64,000 nt of DNA, taken from contig JAGMUV010000017.1 in assembly GCA_020744425.1 (NCBI GenBank), forward strand, positions 1,364,001 to 1,428,000, written 5' to 3'. Shown piece after piece: positions 9,955 through 22,316 of the stretch. The notes under the pieces were generated by a model. The model made no database searches. It saw nothing but the letters and a program-made list of their open reading frames with translations, and was not told where the DNA came from. This DNA is from Dactylonectria macrodidyma. Its lineage: Eukaryota; Ascomycota; Sordariomycetes; Hypocreales; Nectriaceae. How positions within the stretch are numbered: the first letter of the stretch is position 1; each line of letters opens with the position of its first letter. The position numbers were made by a program, and so were the translations under genes.

Positions 9955-10206
9955 TCAGTTGGAGGCCGATGTGGTTGCGATCTGATTTTTATGCAATAGA
10001 TTCTGTCAAAGCAAATACCAATAATTGTTACATGAAGAAGCCTCCGATGTACTGGTTTTCTCGTAGATAGGTTATCACAAGGTAGAGTTCTAATGACGCC
10101 GTTTTACCTTGACAATTCATGGAGGGCCTTGATAAATAATTGATAGACGAGTAAAAATGAAGTGAAAGGAGGATGCAACAGACATCGACAGAAATATCCA
10201 ATACAC
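9955..10206. other. Short intergenic, convergent 3' ends
   Basis: AT-rich 3' flanks of the secreted-protein gene and the FAH-family gene. No feature was seen. Confidence 0.3.
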
Positions 10207-11360
10207 TTAGATCTTGGACCTGGAATTGCGAAACTCAACCTTGTTGATTATAGAGCCAACCCCTTCCAGCCCAATCTCGACAACATCACCATCCTTGAGC
10301 CACAGTGGAGGGGCTCTGCCCATTCCAACGCCCTCGGGGCTGTAGACACAGACCATCATTAATTTCTTGATTACGTGTTTCAAAATAGGCAATGGGAGGT
10401 CCACTTACGTGCCAGTCAAGATCAAGTCTCCAGGCTGCAGTGTCGTTCCCTGGCTCAAGAATGAAATGGTCTTCTTGATGCCGAAGATCTGATCCTTGGT
10501 CGAACTATTCTGCACGATTTCCCCGTTGAGTTTGGTCCAGACATTGAGGTTCTGGGCGTCTTTGATGATGTCATTCGTCACGATACCAGGTCCATAAGGA
10601 GCCCATCCGTCGAAGCCCTTGCCGAGGGACCACTGCCCTGCCCCGTGCTTCAGCTGCCAGTCGCGGTGAGACACGTCGTTTGCAACGGTGTAGCCCAACA
10701 CATGGTCGGGTGCTTCCTCTTCGGAAACGTCTCGGGTCTCTTTGCCAATTACGATGACAAGTTCGCACTCATAGTCTAAAGAACCACCGGTCTGTGCTCG
10801 AGGAGGAACGGGAATGGGATCTGTGGGGCCTGATAGAGAGGTTGCCGGTTTGTACTAGGAGTTCAATGAGAATAAGCTCTTGCAGAATAAGCAAGATTGA
10901 TGAATGTGAATCGACTTACAAAAAGAACAGGGAATTTGGGGATCGGCTGCTTGGTCTGAATTATATGACATTAGGCTGATATTCACACATGATTTAGTGG
11001 TGTCGTCTCTCACCTCAATGGCGTGCTTCGTGTAGTTCATACCGAGACATCGCACCGTTCGCACATCCTCCGACGCCAACGGAGCGAGGAGAAGTCGGAT
11101 GTCTGCGATCTTTCTGGTGACCTCATGCTTCCCAAAGATGTCTCCGGTAATGATGCGTGCTTGCTTTGCCTCCGCGATGTTGGTTACGCCATCGGGGAGA
11201 ATGGCGTCGCCGTAGTAGATTCGGTCATCTTTTGCGAGAAAGCGCACCAGTCTCTAGATAAGCCCCACCATTTAGTGTCCGGGCTCTGCTATTTGGTACC
11301 ACGAATTTTGCTTTTTTTCGCATTTAGTACATAGATTGGACTTACCGAGAATGAGGGCAT
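10207..11360 (-). CDS. Fumarylacetoacetate hydrolase (FAH) family protein
   Basis: Five exons (11346-11360, 11014-11253, 10920-10955, 10409-10854, 10207-10339) keep frame and give 289 residues, the usual size of short FAH-domain enzymes. The first exon codes only MPSFS. The diagnostic order is present: CLGMNYTKHA, then PVLFYKPATSLSGP, the metal-binding SLDYECELVIVIGK, ANDVSHRDWQ, GFDGWAPYGPGIV, LQPGDLILTGTPEGVGMGR and DGDVVEIGLEGVG. FAH-family enzymes cleave C-C bonds or decarboxylate 2-keto acids with Mg2+; members include acylpyruvases and oxaloacetate decarboxylases, and the substrate cannot be fixed from sequence alone. No targeting signal is evident. The neighbours give no pathway context. 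Confidence 0.92.
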
Positions 11361-12128
11361 GTTGGGATGGTATCCTGAAGTCAGGTTGTAATTGGGACAC
11401 AGAGGAGTTTCTCGGTGGAAAGAAGAACTATGATGTGCTATCTCGCATTTTTAATCCGGAACCTTTCTCTGGGGGTCACTTGACCTGGAGAAATGCACCG
11501 GCTAAAATGACAATTCCTGGCTCAATAGTTAAACATGCTGTTACATTGGTTGAACGACCAAACCTTCGGCATGCGGGGTCGTGATAAAGGTGGTTGTCCT
11601 CGGAACGGCCCTCCGAGCCGCGTCTCATTCGTTTAATACAACCCCTCAATGGCACTCCGGCGTCGTCCTTGGCTATGACATTTGAGTAGCGGGCAGGATT
11701 GAGGCGGAGAACTGCGCCGAAGTTTTTTTCCCCTATGTATCCTGTCGGTAGAGATCGGAGCTCCAGGTCGGTCCGGTGGTGTCGTGAAGGACAAATCCCC
11801 CAACCAAAGAGACTAATTTTCTGACCAAGCGCGGGGGAGAATACTCAACAAGAGAAACGGTCGGACATATTCCAAATGAAGGCTTGGATGCCTACCTAAT
11901 CTCACACATCTCTGCGACTCTCTGGCGAAGCATGACACCCTTCCGGGGAAAACCTCCGAACAGTTGCCGAAGGGTCGCATTCGGGAGTCACTAATATTTT
12001 CCCCAGACTCGGGTTTAGTGGAGCGCCAATCCGGCCTGGTGAAAGCTAGGTTTGTCATTCGACATGTCGGAATGAAATTTCTAATTGAGAATTACAATAT
12101 CTGTAGGGTCAATTTTCCGATGTCTTGT
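11361..12128. other. Intergenic between two minus-strand genes
   Basis: It holds the promoter of the FAH gene and the 3' flank of the Zn2Cys6 gene. Short frames (for example 11336-11584) have no recognisable content. Confidence 0.35.
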
Positions 12129-13660
12129 CTATACCCCCACATCTGAAAGGGAATCTTTCCCATTTTTCTCACACTCCTGAAGCAATAGCTTCATCAATGA
12201 ACGCTCCATAAAACGAGATCGCTGGTGCGCCCACCAAAAACGCTCTGGAAGGACAATCGTAACTGTCCGATAGAAGTGATATAGAAGCAACCACCATTTT
12301 GGGTTCTGCCGTTGCGTTAAGACTTGGTACTCCCTGAAACAGACAACAGGAAAGGAGAACGTGAAGCGGGCCAGATCTGGTATAGCCTCCTCATATGCTC
12401 CTTCGTTTCCGGGCCTTCGCATCTCAGGTAGAAAGGACAGAAACACGCACAAGCGTGCTACTATGCGTCGGTATGCTTCTACTGTGTCCGAGACGACGTC
12501 TAGTTTTAAGAAGTAGACGGTGAGATCCTCGTGGGTGAAGTTTTGAGTTTGAACTGAACTGAAGAAATTTGGCATGGAGAGCTGCTCCACCGTAAGAGGG
12601 AGGCGATAGTCGAAGAAAGACTGATATGCGTCAATGGTCGTGCTTGTTAAGCCGGCGGCATTACACAGCGCGATTCGCGGACTGTAGGTAATGTGTGGCG
12701 AAAATAACGATTGTTTCCCAAGAATCGAAAAATTGGTCGACATGAACATGTATAGTGTGCCGCCGCCGATCCAGAAGACACGGTCTCCAAGAGTATTGAC
12801 GCTCGTCACTGCGTCGTCGCCGCCCGGGAGGACTTCTATGTCGTCCCACACAATGTATGAGAGCAATGTCGCTGTGGTGAGGTAGCAGTCGACATTGTAT
12901 GATGACTTCTTTTCTTTCAGGTCCTGTTGGAACAGATGCAGCATCTGCGAAAAGTGCTTGGTGGCTGTCATGCCGTACTCGGGATTCCCGGGGTGTAAGT
13001 AGGCGAGGTGTTTCGCGGACAGGCACAGGATAGCGTGCATTAGAGACTCAAACCCAAAAGACAGCTTCATGGCTTCCTGCCACACCGTGCCGAACGTAAG
13101 CGTGTGGCGAGTATGCGTCTCGAAGTGGTGGAACAGCTTCATGTGGAGGGTATTGACGATGGAGTCGTCGCCCGCTGTCGGATAAAAGGGCAAACGAGGG
13201 TCAGGCGGCTTGAGTCCCCGAATGCAAACGGATAGATCTTTGCCGGTGTCATAGTGTTTTTTGCTGCTCCTCCATTCGCAGTGGTCGTGGCGACGAATGC
13301 AGTGTGAACATCGAGGACTCTTCTCGTCGCACTATCATGGTCAGCACGGAATGGAAGCGTTGGGTAGGGCAGCGAGATGCGCCATGTCCAGTGTTAAGAA
13401 GGTTAGCTTACCTTGACACGCCTTCTGCGGCAATTAAAACACCCACGTCTGGACTTTTGATGGGGGCGTTTCTGTCGTGACGGATCGATTGAGTTGTTGG
13501 GAATCTCGACCATGGCTTCCCTCTTCTGCCCCCCTAGACGGAACGTATTGAACTGGGGCAACGAGCCCACGGCCTCGGGTTCCGATTCGGGAGTGGATGC
13601 GTCCCCACCGACCGGATCAAATACCTGACCAGCATATTGTGTAATAATTATTGGAAGCAT
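12129..13660 (-). CDS. Zn(II)2Cys6 transcription factor
   Basis: Exons 13412-13660 and 12129-13331 (GTAAGC...GATAG intron splitting the zinc cluster) give about 483 residues from the ATG at 13660; an in-frame ATG at 13513 would give 434. The DNA-binding domain reads GCFNCRRRRVK then CDEKSPRCSHCIRRHDHC across the splice, a perfect C-x2-C-x6-C-x6-C-x2-C-x6-C cluster preceded by a basic stretch. The rest, about 400 residues, is a helical fungal-specific regulatory region with a segment around FESLMHAILCLSAKHLA typical of sterol-uptake-control-type (Upc2-like) regulators. It is divergent from the ABC transporter at 14373, so it probably regulates that gene. DNA binding is firmly supported; the target is inferred. 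Confidence 0.9.
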
Positions 13661-14372
13661 TTGAGTCTGGGATGATGGTCGACGTCCCGCTCTTGTGTGC
13701 CATGCAGGTAATATGTCCGGCTCCCAGGTCGAGACAGATATTGATGAGTGTTTGGCACTAGCAAAGTTCAAGAAAAGGGGATGTGTTTGATTACAGTGTC
13801 GAGAAATGTCATCCGGCTCGAAGAAGGGATGACGATGCCTAGTCCCTCAGCTCATCCAATGCCTGTCCAGGGTGACGAATCGACGGCTGATGCGTGAGAC
13901 TTGGGTTGCATCCTCCACTATTCCCTTTACAGAAATGCGAGGTCACATGATGCGTACGGAGAGCCCAGTGCATGGGTTGATCATCTTTCACTCGTGGCTT
14001 TGGGGCTATGTTTGGCAGAACCGCCGTCTTGCGGGAAAAAGTGGGTGCTTTGCTCCACAGCTCGTTCGCTCATTTCCCTTTTGGGCGGAACGAGCTTCGC
14101 TTCGGTAGTGAAGCACAATCGCGGTTGTGCGAGTGCTTCGTTCCACGCAATGCGATCGAATCTTACCCTCACAGCTCTCATTTCAGTGGCTAACATGTGT
14201 TTTTCTCGGTTTTGGGGGTCTTCCCTTTTAATTTTCTTACATCTCACAGATCTATTTGTACCATCTATAAGTATGGTGTCGAAATCGCGTCCCAAGACAA
14301 TATTCGGTTCTCTGTTCAAGTCGGTATAGTGTGACCCATCTTACACGAGGCCTACCTCAAAGAGCAGCAACG
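13661..14372. promoter_or_regulatory. Divergent promoter between Zn2Cys6 regulator and ABC transporter
   Basis: About 0.7 kb with no supported gene. Open frames on both strands (for example 13901-14329) lack any recognisable content. CGG triplets are present, but no convincing paired Zn2Cys6 operator could be singled out by eye. Confidence 0.45.
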
Positions 14373-17300
14373 ATGCCTCGAAAGGAAAAGGATGCCAACT
14401 CCAGCTCAGATCACCTCGTCTTAGATGATCTGGAGAAACGCGCGCTAGAAAACCAAGGGACACTGATCCCTTCGCCAGCCGGCTACCTCACCTTATTCCG
14501 TTACGCAACCTCATTGGACCGTGTCATTTTCGTGGCATCTGCCGCAGCATGCATGACTGCAGGAGCTGGCTACCCTTTGATGATGGTGAATTCTTATCTC
14601 TCCTCCAGGGCACATATTCAAGTTGCTCAACTTTTCTAGGTCTTCGTCGGATCGTTGGCGGGCAAGTTTAGTGATTTTCTAGATGGAACAACCCCGACGG
14701 ACGCATTCAATCACGACGTCTCCAAGCAGGCGTTGATATTTGTATATATTGGCGTTTGTGAACTCGTGGTTCTGACGCTTGGAATATACGGACTTAACCA
14801 TATCGGAGAGCGCGTTACTCGACGGTTGCGACAGGCCTTCCTCGACGCCGTGCTGCGTCAGAACATTGCGTTTTTCGACAGTCACGGCGCAGGAGAAATC
14901 GCAGTCTCCATCTCCAACGATATCAGTCTCGCCCAAGACGGAATATCGCAAAAGGTTGGTCTTATAGGCTTCGGTGTCGGTGGCTTTCTGAGTGCTCTCG
15001 TCGTGGCCTTCGTTCGACATTGGAAGCTCGCGCTCGTATTGCTCTGCTTGCCCGTCATCATTATCGTTGCCATGGGCGGCTTGGGAGCTACCGTGAAGCG
15101 GTACCAAGAGAAGAGCACGACCGGATTCGCCAAGACTGGGAACTTTGCCGAAGAAGTCATATCTTGCATCCGCAATGTGACGGCCTTTGGGTCTCAGCGC
15201 CTTATGCTGCGCAAGTATGAGCAATCGTTGACTGAGCCTGTCAAGGACGACTTTATGGCGAAACTGGTCATGGGGTTCTTCATTGCAATAATGATGTTCA
15301 TCCTCAATACCTCGAATGGCCTCGCGGTAAGAAAATCCTCTTGCGGCGTATTATTCGGCGACTAACATCTTTCGCCGCTCTTAGTTTTGGCAAGGTAATA
15401 GGTTCCTCCGTTGGGGCGACGGAAATATCGCCGGCATCATCACAGTTATCTTCACAGCCAGCCTATCCGGGATCCTTCTCGGCCATGCTGCTCCCTTTGT
15501 TGCCGCTATCGCTCAAGCCGGCGCTTCAGCTTCGCGATTATTTGCCATCATCGATCGTCCGTCTCCAATCGATCCTTTGTCCGATAATGGTCATTCCCTA
15601 GATCACGTGGAGGGTGCGATCGAGTTTCAAGACATTAAGTTCAAATATCCTTCGCGACCGGATCAAACTATTCTCGAGAACTTCAGTTTGTCCGTCCCAG
15701 CAGGCAAAACAATTGCCATTGTTGGACCCTCCGGTTCCGGGAAGACGACTCTCTTCTCGCTGATGGAACGCTTCTATCCGACTTTGCATGGTGAAATCAG
15801 GCTAGATGGGCATCCCATTCAGACTTTAAACACCCAATGGTTTCGATCACTAATCGGGCTTGTAGCCCAAGATAACTTCTTGTTCAACACAACCGTGTTA
15901 GAAAACATTGCATACGGTCTTGGTGCCGATTACGGCAAGGTAAGTGCTCCTTCTGATTTTTTCTTACTTCCAAGCTCACTTCAATGTAGTTATCTGAGGA
16001 CACTGTCATGGAACGTGTCCAAGAAGCAGCCAAACTAGCGAAAGCCGACTTGTTCATCAGAGCATTGCCTGAAGGCTACCACACGAAAGTCGGCGAGCGT
16101 GGCTCTCAACTCTCAGGCGGCCAAAGACAAAGGGTAGCCATCGCGCGTGCCATTGTTTCTCGCCCAAAGATCCTACTCCTTGACGAAGCCACGGCGGCAC
16201 TGGACACCAGAAGCGAGCGTCTTGTGCAGGATGCACTACAGGCTGCCTCAAAAGACAGGACGACCATCATCATTGCCCACCGACTGTCCACCATTCAAAA
16301 GGCCGACATGATTATGGTGCTCGACCATGGACAAGTTGTGGAACAGGGAACTCACGAAGAGTTGCTCGCCGCCAGTTCTACCTACGCGAATCTCGTGAAA
16401 GCTCAGCAACTTTCCAAGAATCACAATGCTGGAAAGGTCCACGAGGTTTCTGTCGATGATGATGCTGACGAGGAATTGGAAGCCCTTCTCCCGGGGCAGA
16501 AAATGGAAGCCCGACCGAGAGCGAAAGATCATGAACAATCGCTTTTCCAGTTAACGAGTCTCGTTTGGAATCTCAATCAGTCAGAGAGGTACCACATGTT
16601 CATCGGTTTGATTTGCAGCGTGCTCGCTGGCGCAGGCTCCCCAACGAATGGTATTTTCTTCGGCAACGCCATCATCGCCATGACTGACCCTGCTTTAAGC
16701 ACTGGCGGTCGATCTCTAAACTTCTGGGCTCTCATGTATCTCATGCTCGGATTTGTCCTGCTGCTGGTGCACTCTATCCAAGGCTACTGTTTCGCCGTTG
16801 CTGGAGCTGCGCTTGGACGTCGAGGGAGGGCCTACGCGTTCGCCTCGATTCTCAGACAGAACATGGCCTTCTTCGATCGTGAGGGCAACACTTCAGGCTC
16901 TCTCGCGGCTTTTCTATCCATCGAAGCAACCAAGCTCACTGGAATCAGCGGAAACACCATGGGCGCCATCGCCAACAGCATCATGACTTTGGTCTCAGCC
17001 GTGGCCATCTCTTGCTCCTTTGGATGGAAGCTGGGACTCGTGGCAAGCTCAATGATACCAATTCTCCTGTCCTGCGGGTTTCTGCGCTTTTGGGTTGTCA
17101 CAAAGATCGAGCGTCGATTCAAGGCAGCAACGCGTGCCGGTGCGATTGCGTCTGAAGCTGTATCGGCCATCCGCACGGTCGCAGCTCTCACACTCGAGAC
17201 TACCATCAATGGCAAGTACGCGGAATGTCTCCAGTCTACTCGGAGCAGCGATTTGGTACAAGACTTTGCCTCGGCCTTTTTCTACGCTCTTAGCCAGACG

Positions 17301-18413
17301 CTTCCGATCTTTGTCAACGCCCTACTCTTCTGGTACGGCGGCATCAAGCTCATTGGAACTGGAGAATACACGGTTCAGGAGTTCTTCACCTGCTTTCTAA
17401 CAGTGACATTTGGGGCCACTGCGGCCGGATCTCTATTCTCTTACGCCCCGGAAGTCGCGGGAGCACGCGCAGCCACAGCCCAGCTCAAGGAGATTCTAGA
17501 GAGCACACCATCAATCGATGCTGAGTCTGAGGCTGGTATCCTGGTTGATGATCTTGCCGGCGACATCGACCTTCAAAGCGTTGAGTTTGCCTACCCTTCA
17601 AGGCCCCAGCAAACCGTCCTTCAACAAATCGATTTGGCTGCGAACAGCGGTCATTTTGTGGCTCTGGTAGGAGGCAGTGGGAGCGGCAAAAGCACCATCT
17701 TGAATCTGATCGAAAGATTCTACGACCCATGCAAAGGCGTTGTTCGAGCCGACCAGCAAGATATTCGGGTTTTGAACATAGCCAGTTTGAGATCTCAGAT
17801 TGCGTTGGTAGAGCAAGAAGCCCCTTTGATCGGCGGGACGCTCCGAGATTGTCTGATTTCAGATGATGAGGCAATCAGTGACCAAGACATTGAGCTAGCT
17901 TGCAGATCGGCGAATATCCATGACTTTATTGTGAGTTTATAACAAATAAACTCTCCATCTCTATGGTTCGCTCACAAGCCGTTTCTCTTTTAGATTTCTC
18001 TCCCGGAAGGCTACAATACAATTGTCGGTGCTCGCGGGAACCGCTTGTCCGGCGGCCAGAAGCAGCGAATTGCCATTGCAAAGGCACTTCTGCGGAACCC
18101 AAAAATTCTGTAAGCTCTTCACTAAAGGCCATCCCGCTTCTGCGTCGTTCCAACTAACTCTCCTTATAGACTACTAGATGAAGCAACGTCGGCACTGGAC
18201 TCGGAATCAGAGAGGCTAGTCCGCAATGCCATCGACTCGGCCTCGCACGGTCGGACGACGATCTCTGTAGCCCATCGACTCAGCTCTATTGCGCATGCGC
18301 AGAGAATTTACGTATTCGATCACGGAGCTGTTGTGGAATTTGGGACGCACGACGAGCTAATGGAAAGAAGGGGCAAGTACTTTGAGCTTGTCACTCTACA
18401 GAACATTGGTTGA
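14373..18413 (+). CDS. Full-length ABCB-type (MDR/P-glycoprotein-like) ABC transporter
   Basis: Six exons (14373-14585, 14640-15326, 15385-15939, 15990-17930, 17994-18109, 18170-18413) join in frame to 1251 residues, normal for a fungal TMD-NBD-TMD-NBD exporter. NBD1 has Walker [10 protein letters not shown] (about 414), signature LSGGQRQR (about 526), Walker B ILLLDEAT and H-loop AHRLS. NBD2 has GGSGSGKST (about 1046), [15 protein letters not shown] and AHRLS. Both halves carry the family motif QNxAFFD at the first intracellular loop. Both ATP sites look complete, although the second Q-loop is unusual ([10 protein letters not shown]). It should sit in the plasma or vacuolar membrane and export lipophilic compounds or a secondary metabolite. 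A slightly longer start at 14331 is possible. Confidence 0.95.
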
Positions 18414-19117
18414 GTGGTATTTTCCTTTGTAGTATCGTATTTTTTTGTGCTCCTTCGTATTATTAGAAGCTACATAATTAAGTCTACTTAGTTTAATCAC
18501 TGTAGCTTGCACGATTAACAGCTGCACAAACTGAGACCTTGAGTTTTCCCTAGCGATACCTCCAAGTATTCTACAAAGGATGATCGTAAATTAGAATCTA
18601 ATTTCACCCAAGGCTTCTATTTCCAGCATCGCGTAGCAGCTTGAAACATAAAATGCCATACAACTCGGAGACGAAAGCGAAACATACCTAAATTAATTTG
18701 CGTTTTCAGGGCCGGGCTCTTGCTGCTGTAGACTGAGTTGCTGATGAGCGAGAGCGGAGAAAGAACTGGTCGCCTTCCTGCGCGAGGCGAACCGTCTCGG
18801 GAGATGCAAGATCGACCAGGCGAGGCAGCGGCAGACATTTGTTTTGGAGGGCCCCAACATGCTGCCAAAAAAAACTTGATTCTGCCTCGTCGTCGGCGTT
18901 GGGCAGCATGACCTTCAGGCACAAATGCATCGAAACCAAGCCTCCCTAGGTATGCATCAATCTCAAATAGGCACATTGTCTATTCGCACACGTGATGAAG
19001 TGCGAGCACAGCCTGCCCATCTGGTTCCACGCAATTCCACAAGGCTCAAGACATAAATCTCATCGGATTCCCAATAATTCACTCTCATCTGTATTGACCC
19101 AGATACTCCTGCTGACA
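18414..19117. other. Intergenic, no recognised gene
   Basis: It holds the 3' flank of the ABC gene and the upstream region of the next gene. Minus-strand frames at 18617-18976 have no recognisable content. Confidence 0.35.
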
Positions 19118-20448
19118 ATGGATCCATTCAATATCGCCGTCGGCTGTGTCGGGCTCTGTGACTCAATCACCAAAGCAACTTTCGGCATACCTTCATTGAT
19201 CCAGACCGTCTCTGATGCGAGAGACGAATTATGCCAAATCAGCAACCAGCTCGAACAATTGAAGACCATCATGGCACTCATTCAACGGGATTTCGGTTCT
19301 AGTGAAGAGCTTCCTACACCCCAGCGATATGAAATATTTTCTGTTATTAACAATTGTCTTGACACGCTGAAATCCATTATCGAGATTGTTGAGGAACATA
19401 AGGGGCGATTGGCACCTGGCCTGTGGGCTCTGAAAGGGAAGAAGAAAGTCCAAGAGATGAGCCACAACTTGGACATGTACATGCGACAATTGGATCTCAT
19501 CCTGCATGGAAGCAACAGGCAAGACACAGACCAGTTCTTAATATGGCACCAAGCTGATTAGAAAATCACAGTGCCATGCTCCAAGTTATAACCAGGCACA
19601 CCAACATGACGCACATCGCATGTGGCGAAATGCGGCATGATTTACTTGATGTACGAGAGGACACCACGACACTAAAGGTTCAGTCGTCGGACCAAACGCG
19701 TATTCTCGGCCAGATTATCGAAAAACTGTCCCGTGTCGAGTCCTACGCATGCATGCTGCTGAATAAAGACCCAAGCCCTGACGAGAACGAGCAGTTTGAG
19801 TCCGGTCACACCGTTGGGGGGCATTCAGATACGCAATCAATTGCCGTCACAAGGGACAGCTGGGAGCCTCAAGTCATGAGAGATAACCCTACCGTCAGGT
19901 AAGAGATAGTGTCCAAGCATATCTTAACTAATAGCCTATAAGAGCACTAATTGGGTTCTAGCGATCAAGAGAAGCTATTGGCAAGCATCAATGATACCAG
20001 CTGGCACGGCAGTAATCAGGTCAGCACGGCTAAACCATTTCAATGGCGGCCAATGCAAGAACTCCCGTTGAGTAAGGAATTTTCCATGTCGGAAAGCGTG
20101 ACCCACGATTCTATGCCATCTTCGGGGCCGATGGGCTCTTCTGGAGTCACGAGATCAAGGGAGAATAAAATTGCAAACCAATTCAAGCAAGATGTTCTGG
20201 AGAGGGCGCGGGTCGCTACCGAAACCAACGCTATTGAAGTCCCCGAGTCCGATCAAGGCGAAGAGATTAGAATGACTTTCAAGTTGCAAGTTCAGAAATC
20301 GTCGAAGAATTCTATGCGAAGAAAGACGTGTACTAGCTCTAATGTAATCTCCTCAAGAGACAGGCCGAAGCTAAGAAGCGCACATGAACAGGCAGTTGTT
20401 GATAGCTTTCAGCGAATAGTGATGGAAGCAGCATCGGCTACTCAGTAA
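19118..20448 (+). CDS. Protein with fungal N-terminal (Fungal_N/PigL_N-like) domain
   Basis: Proposed exons are 19118-19518, 19572-19898 and 19962-20448, 404 residues. Residues 1-130 (MDPFNIAVGCVGLCDSITK, then a four-helix pattern with DARDELCQISNQLEQLKTIM) match the N-terminal domain found in many fungal STAND/NLR-like and related proteins. Next come an LLDVREDTTTLKVQ repeat-like segment, a low-complexity linker and a basic C-terminus. No NACHT or ankyrin part follows, so this is a stand-alone form. The first intron uses a GC donor (AG|GCAAG) with acceptor CACAG at 19571; this is the only frame-consistent choice I found. Its role is unknown; the domain is linked to fungal signalling and incompatibility proteins by family context only. 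Confidence 0.68.
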
Positions 20449-21137
20449 TGAAGATGAGTTTACTTACAGTCAAATATCCTTTAAGACGGTGTCTATGGAT
20501 TTCAATAATATCCAAACTTATTTGCACTTCAAGTGTTACTTAAATAGTGTAGAGATAACTGTGAGGATCTCTGTCTACCTCCTCCATTAGATTGACCTAT
20601 TCAATGATGTTTACTACAGGCCAAAAACATAAGACTGCGCAGAGTATTATAGATTGACTGCATTTTGAGGAATATTCGAGGAACGAATACTAGAAGAGGT
20701 TCGAGAATGAATAAGTATGAGAATCGGCGATTGAGCCCCTAGTACACCAAAAAACCATTGTTAGCATTATTAGCGTGATCATTTTATGCCCTTTTCCCCC
20801 ACGAGAACGATCATACCAGGAGGAGGGACATCTGGAGATGATGACGAAGTAGCGATGGACAAAAGCACACTAACCGTTTCTCGTATTCATTTCACCTCCC
20901 TATTGGTCACTCAGCATCGGCGTCAGCAATGAGTGGAACGCCACCACTTATGAGTCGGATTGTCAGACAGCACGCGCAAGAACAATAAATAATCTGTCCC
21001 ATGGCTTCTCGTGGTAATTGGAAATCCTCGAGTCTTGCATCTGTGTCTACTTCCGCATCAATCCCAGCCCTTAGTTCCTTCAGTCACCACTCCCTCTTCT
21101 CATCTTTGTCACTGTTGCCATTGTTACTGGAACAAAA
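20449..21137. other. Intergenic, no recognised gene
   Basis: Nothing recognisable; it contains the promoter of the SDR-like gene. Confidence 0.35.
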
Positions 21138-22271
21138 ATGCCCAGCATCAAAGAGATCCGCTCTGCGATATCCGAGCTGCCCAGAGGATCACCTTTGGTT
21201 GTGGCTCTTCCTGGCGGTACCACAGGAATCGGGTCCTACATTGCCAACGCGCTGGCAACTACTTTTGCGCAGAATGGATCCAAGCTTCGCGTCTACATTG
21301 TCGGCCGCAACGCTGAACGTGCCGAATCAGTCATGTCAGAAGGACGAAAAATCAGCCCTGGCTCCGACTGGCGTTTTGTCAAGGCCTCTGACCTTGCATT
21401 GATGAGTGAAGTCAATCGTTGTTGCGCAGACATCATTCGACAGGAGACCGAGTCCCCTTTTCATGGTGGACCAGTTCGGCTGGATCTTCTCTACATGACC
21501 TATTGCTATCCCATCCTGAAAGAGCGAAATAGTACGTTATCATGCCAAAAGCCCTTTTAATGCGGCTCTCTACTGGCAATGGATTAGTACTGACAACGCC
21601 CCTCTCTAGCCACCCCAGAAGGCCTTGATTCCTTCATTTCGACAACCTACTACTCACGCATCAGATTCATCATGCAGCTCATGCCCCTTCTCACTGCCTC
21701 TCCCAAACCCGGACATGTCATCTCCGTCTATGCGGGAGGGTTCGAAGACGGGGCGTCTCCAGGAGAGTGGCCCGTTGGCTGCCCACCGGATTCAACCTAC
21801 GGTGTCTCCAGCGTCCGCAAGCACACCTGTTTCATGAAGACGTTTGTCTTTGAAGAGCTCGCGCAGAGACATGCTGGGAAGTTAAGCCTAACACACATTT
21901 ACCCGGGTCTGGTTGACGGACCTGGCTTTCTCAACCCCGAGATGCCCACCTGGTTCAGAGTGGTGTGGCGGGTCATGAAGCCCCTCGCGTGGCTGTTTAT
22001 GACCTCGTCGGAGGATTGTGGACAGGTGATGGTGTATCTTGCATCTCCCAATTTCCCGGCCAAGGGGACAGCCGACAGTGCGAAGGCGACGTTGAGTACA
22101 ATGGCAGAGTCTGGTGGTGGAGCCTATGGAGTTGGACAACGCGCAGATGCACCAAAGGGCATTAGGTATGAGAAGCTTCGCAAGGAGGATACAAGTAAGA
22201 AAATCTGGGACCATACAATGGAGATATTGGAGGGTATTGAGAAGAAGAATCTGAGCGCTGGACGGAAGTAG
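21138..22271 (+). CDS. Short-chain dehydrogenase/reductase-like protein, atypical active site
   Basis: Exons 21138-21531 and 21610-22271 give 351 residues. The nucleotide-binding start VVALPGGTTGIGSYIA is a variant of the SDR TGxxxGIG motif, and GRNAERAE at the end of strand 2 fits cofactor binding. The central LDLLYMTYC takes the place of the usual NNAG strand. A classical YxxxK pair is not evident: the candidate positions read YYSRIRF and YGVSSVRKH. The late segment LTHIYPGLVDGPGF matches the usual SDR PG motif. Similar degenerate SDRs are common in filamentous fungi and are mostly uncharacterised. The gene lies convergent to, and only 45 bp from, the MFS gene. Confidence 0.82.
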
Positions 22272-22316
22272 GCGATGAGGGTTCAAAATTCTGGCCTGTT
22301 TTTTAGTCTATGGGTA

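Noticed and set aside
13901..14329. 142-codon plus-strand open frame between the regulator and the ABC gene
   Set aside because: No domain, no signal peptide and overlap with the divergent promoter; an opposite-strand frame covers the same bases equally well, so it is probably chance.
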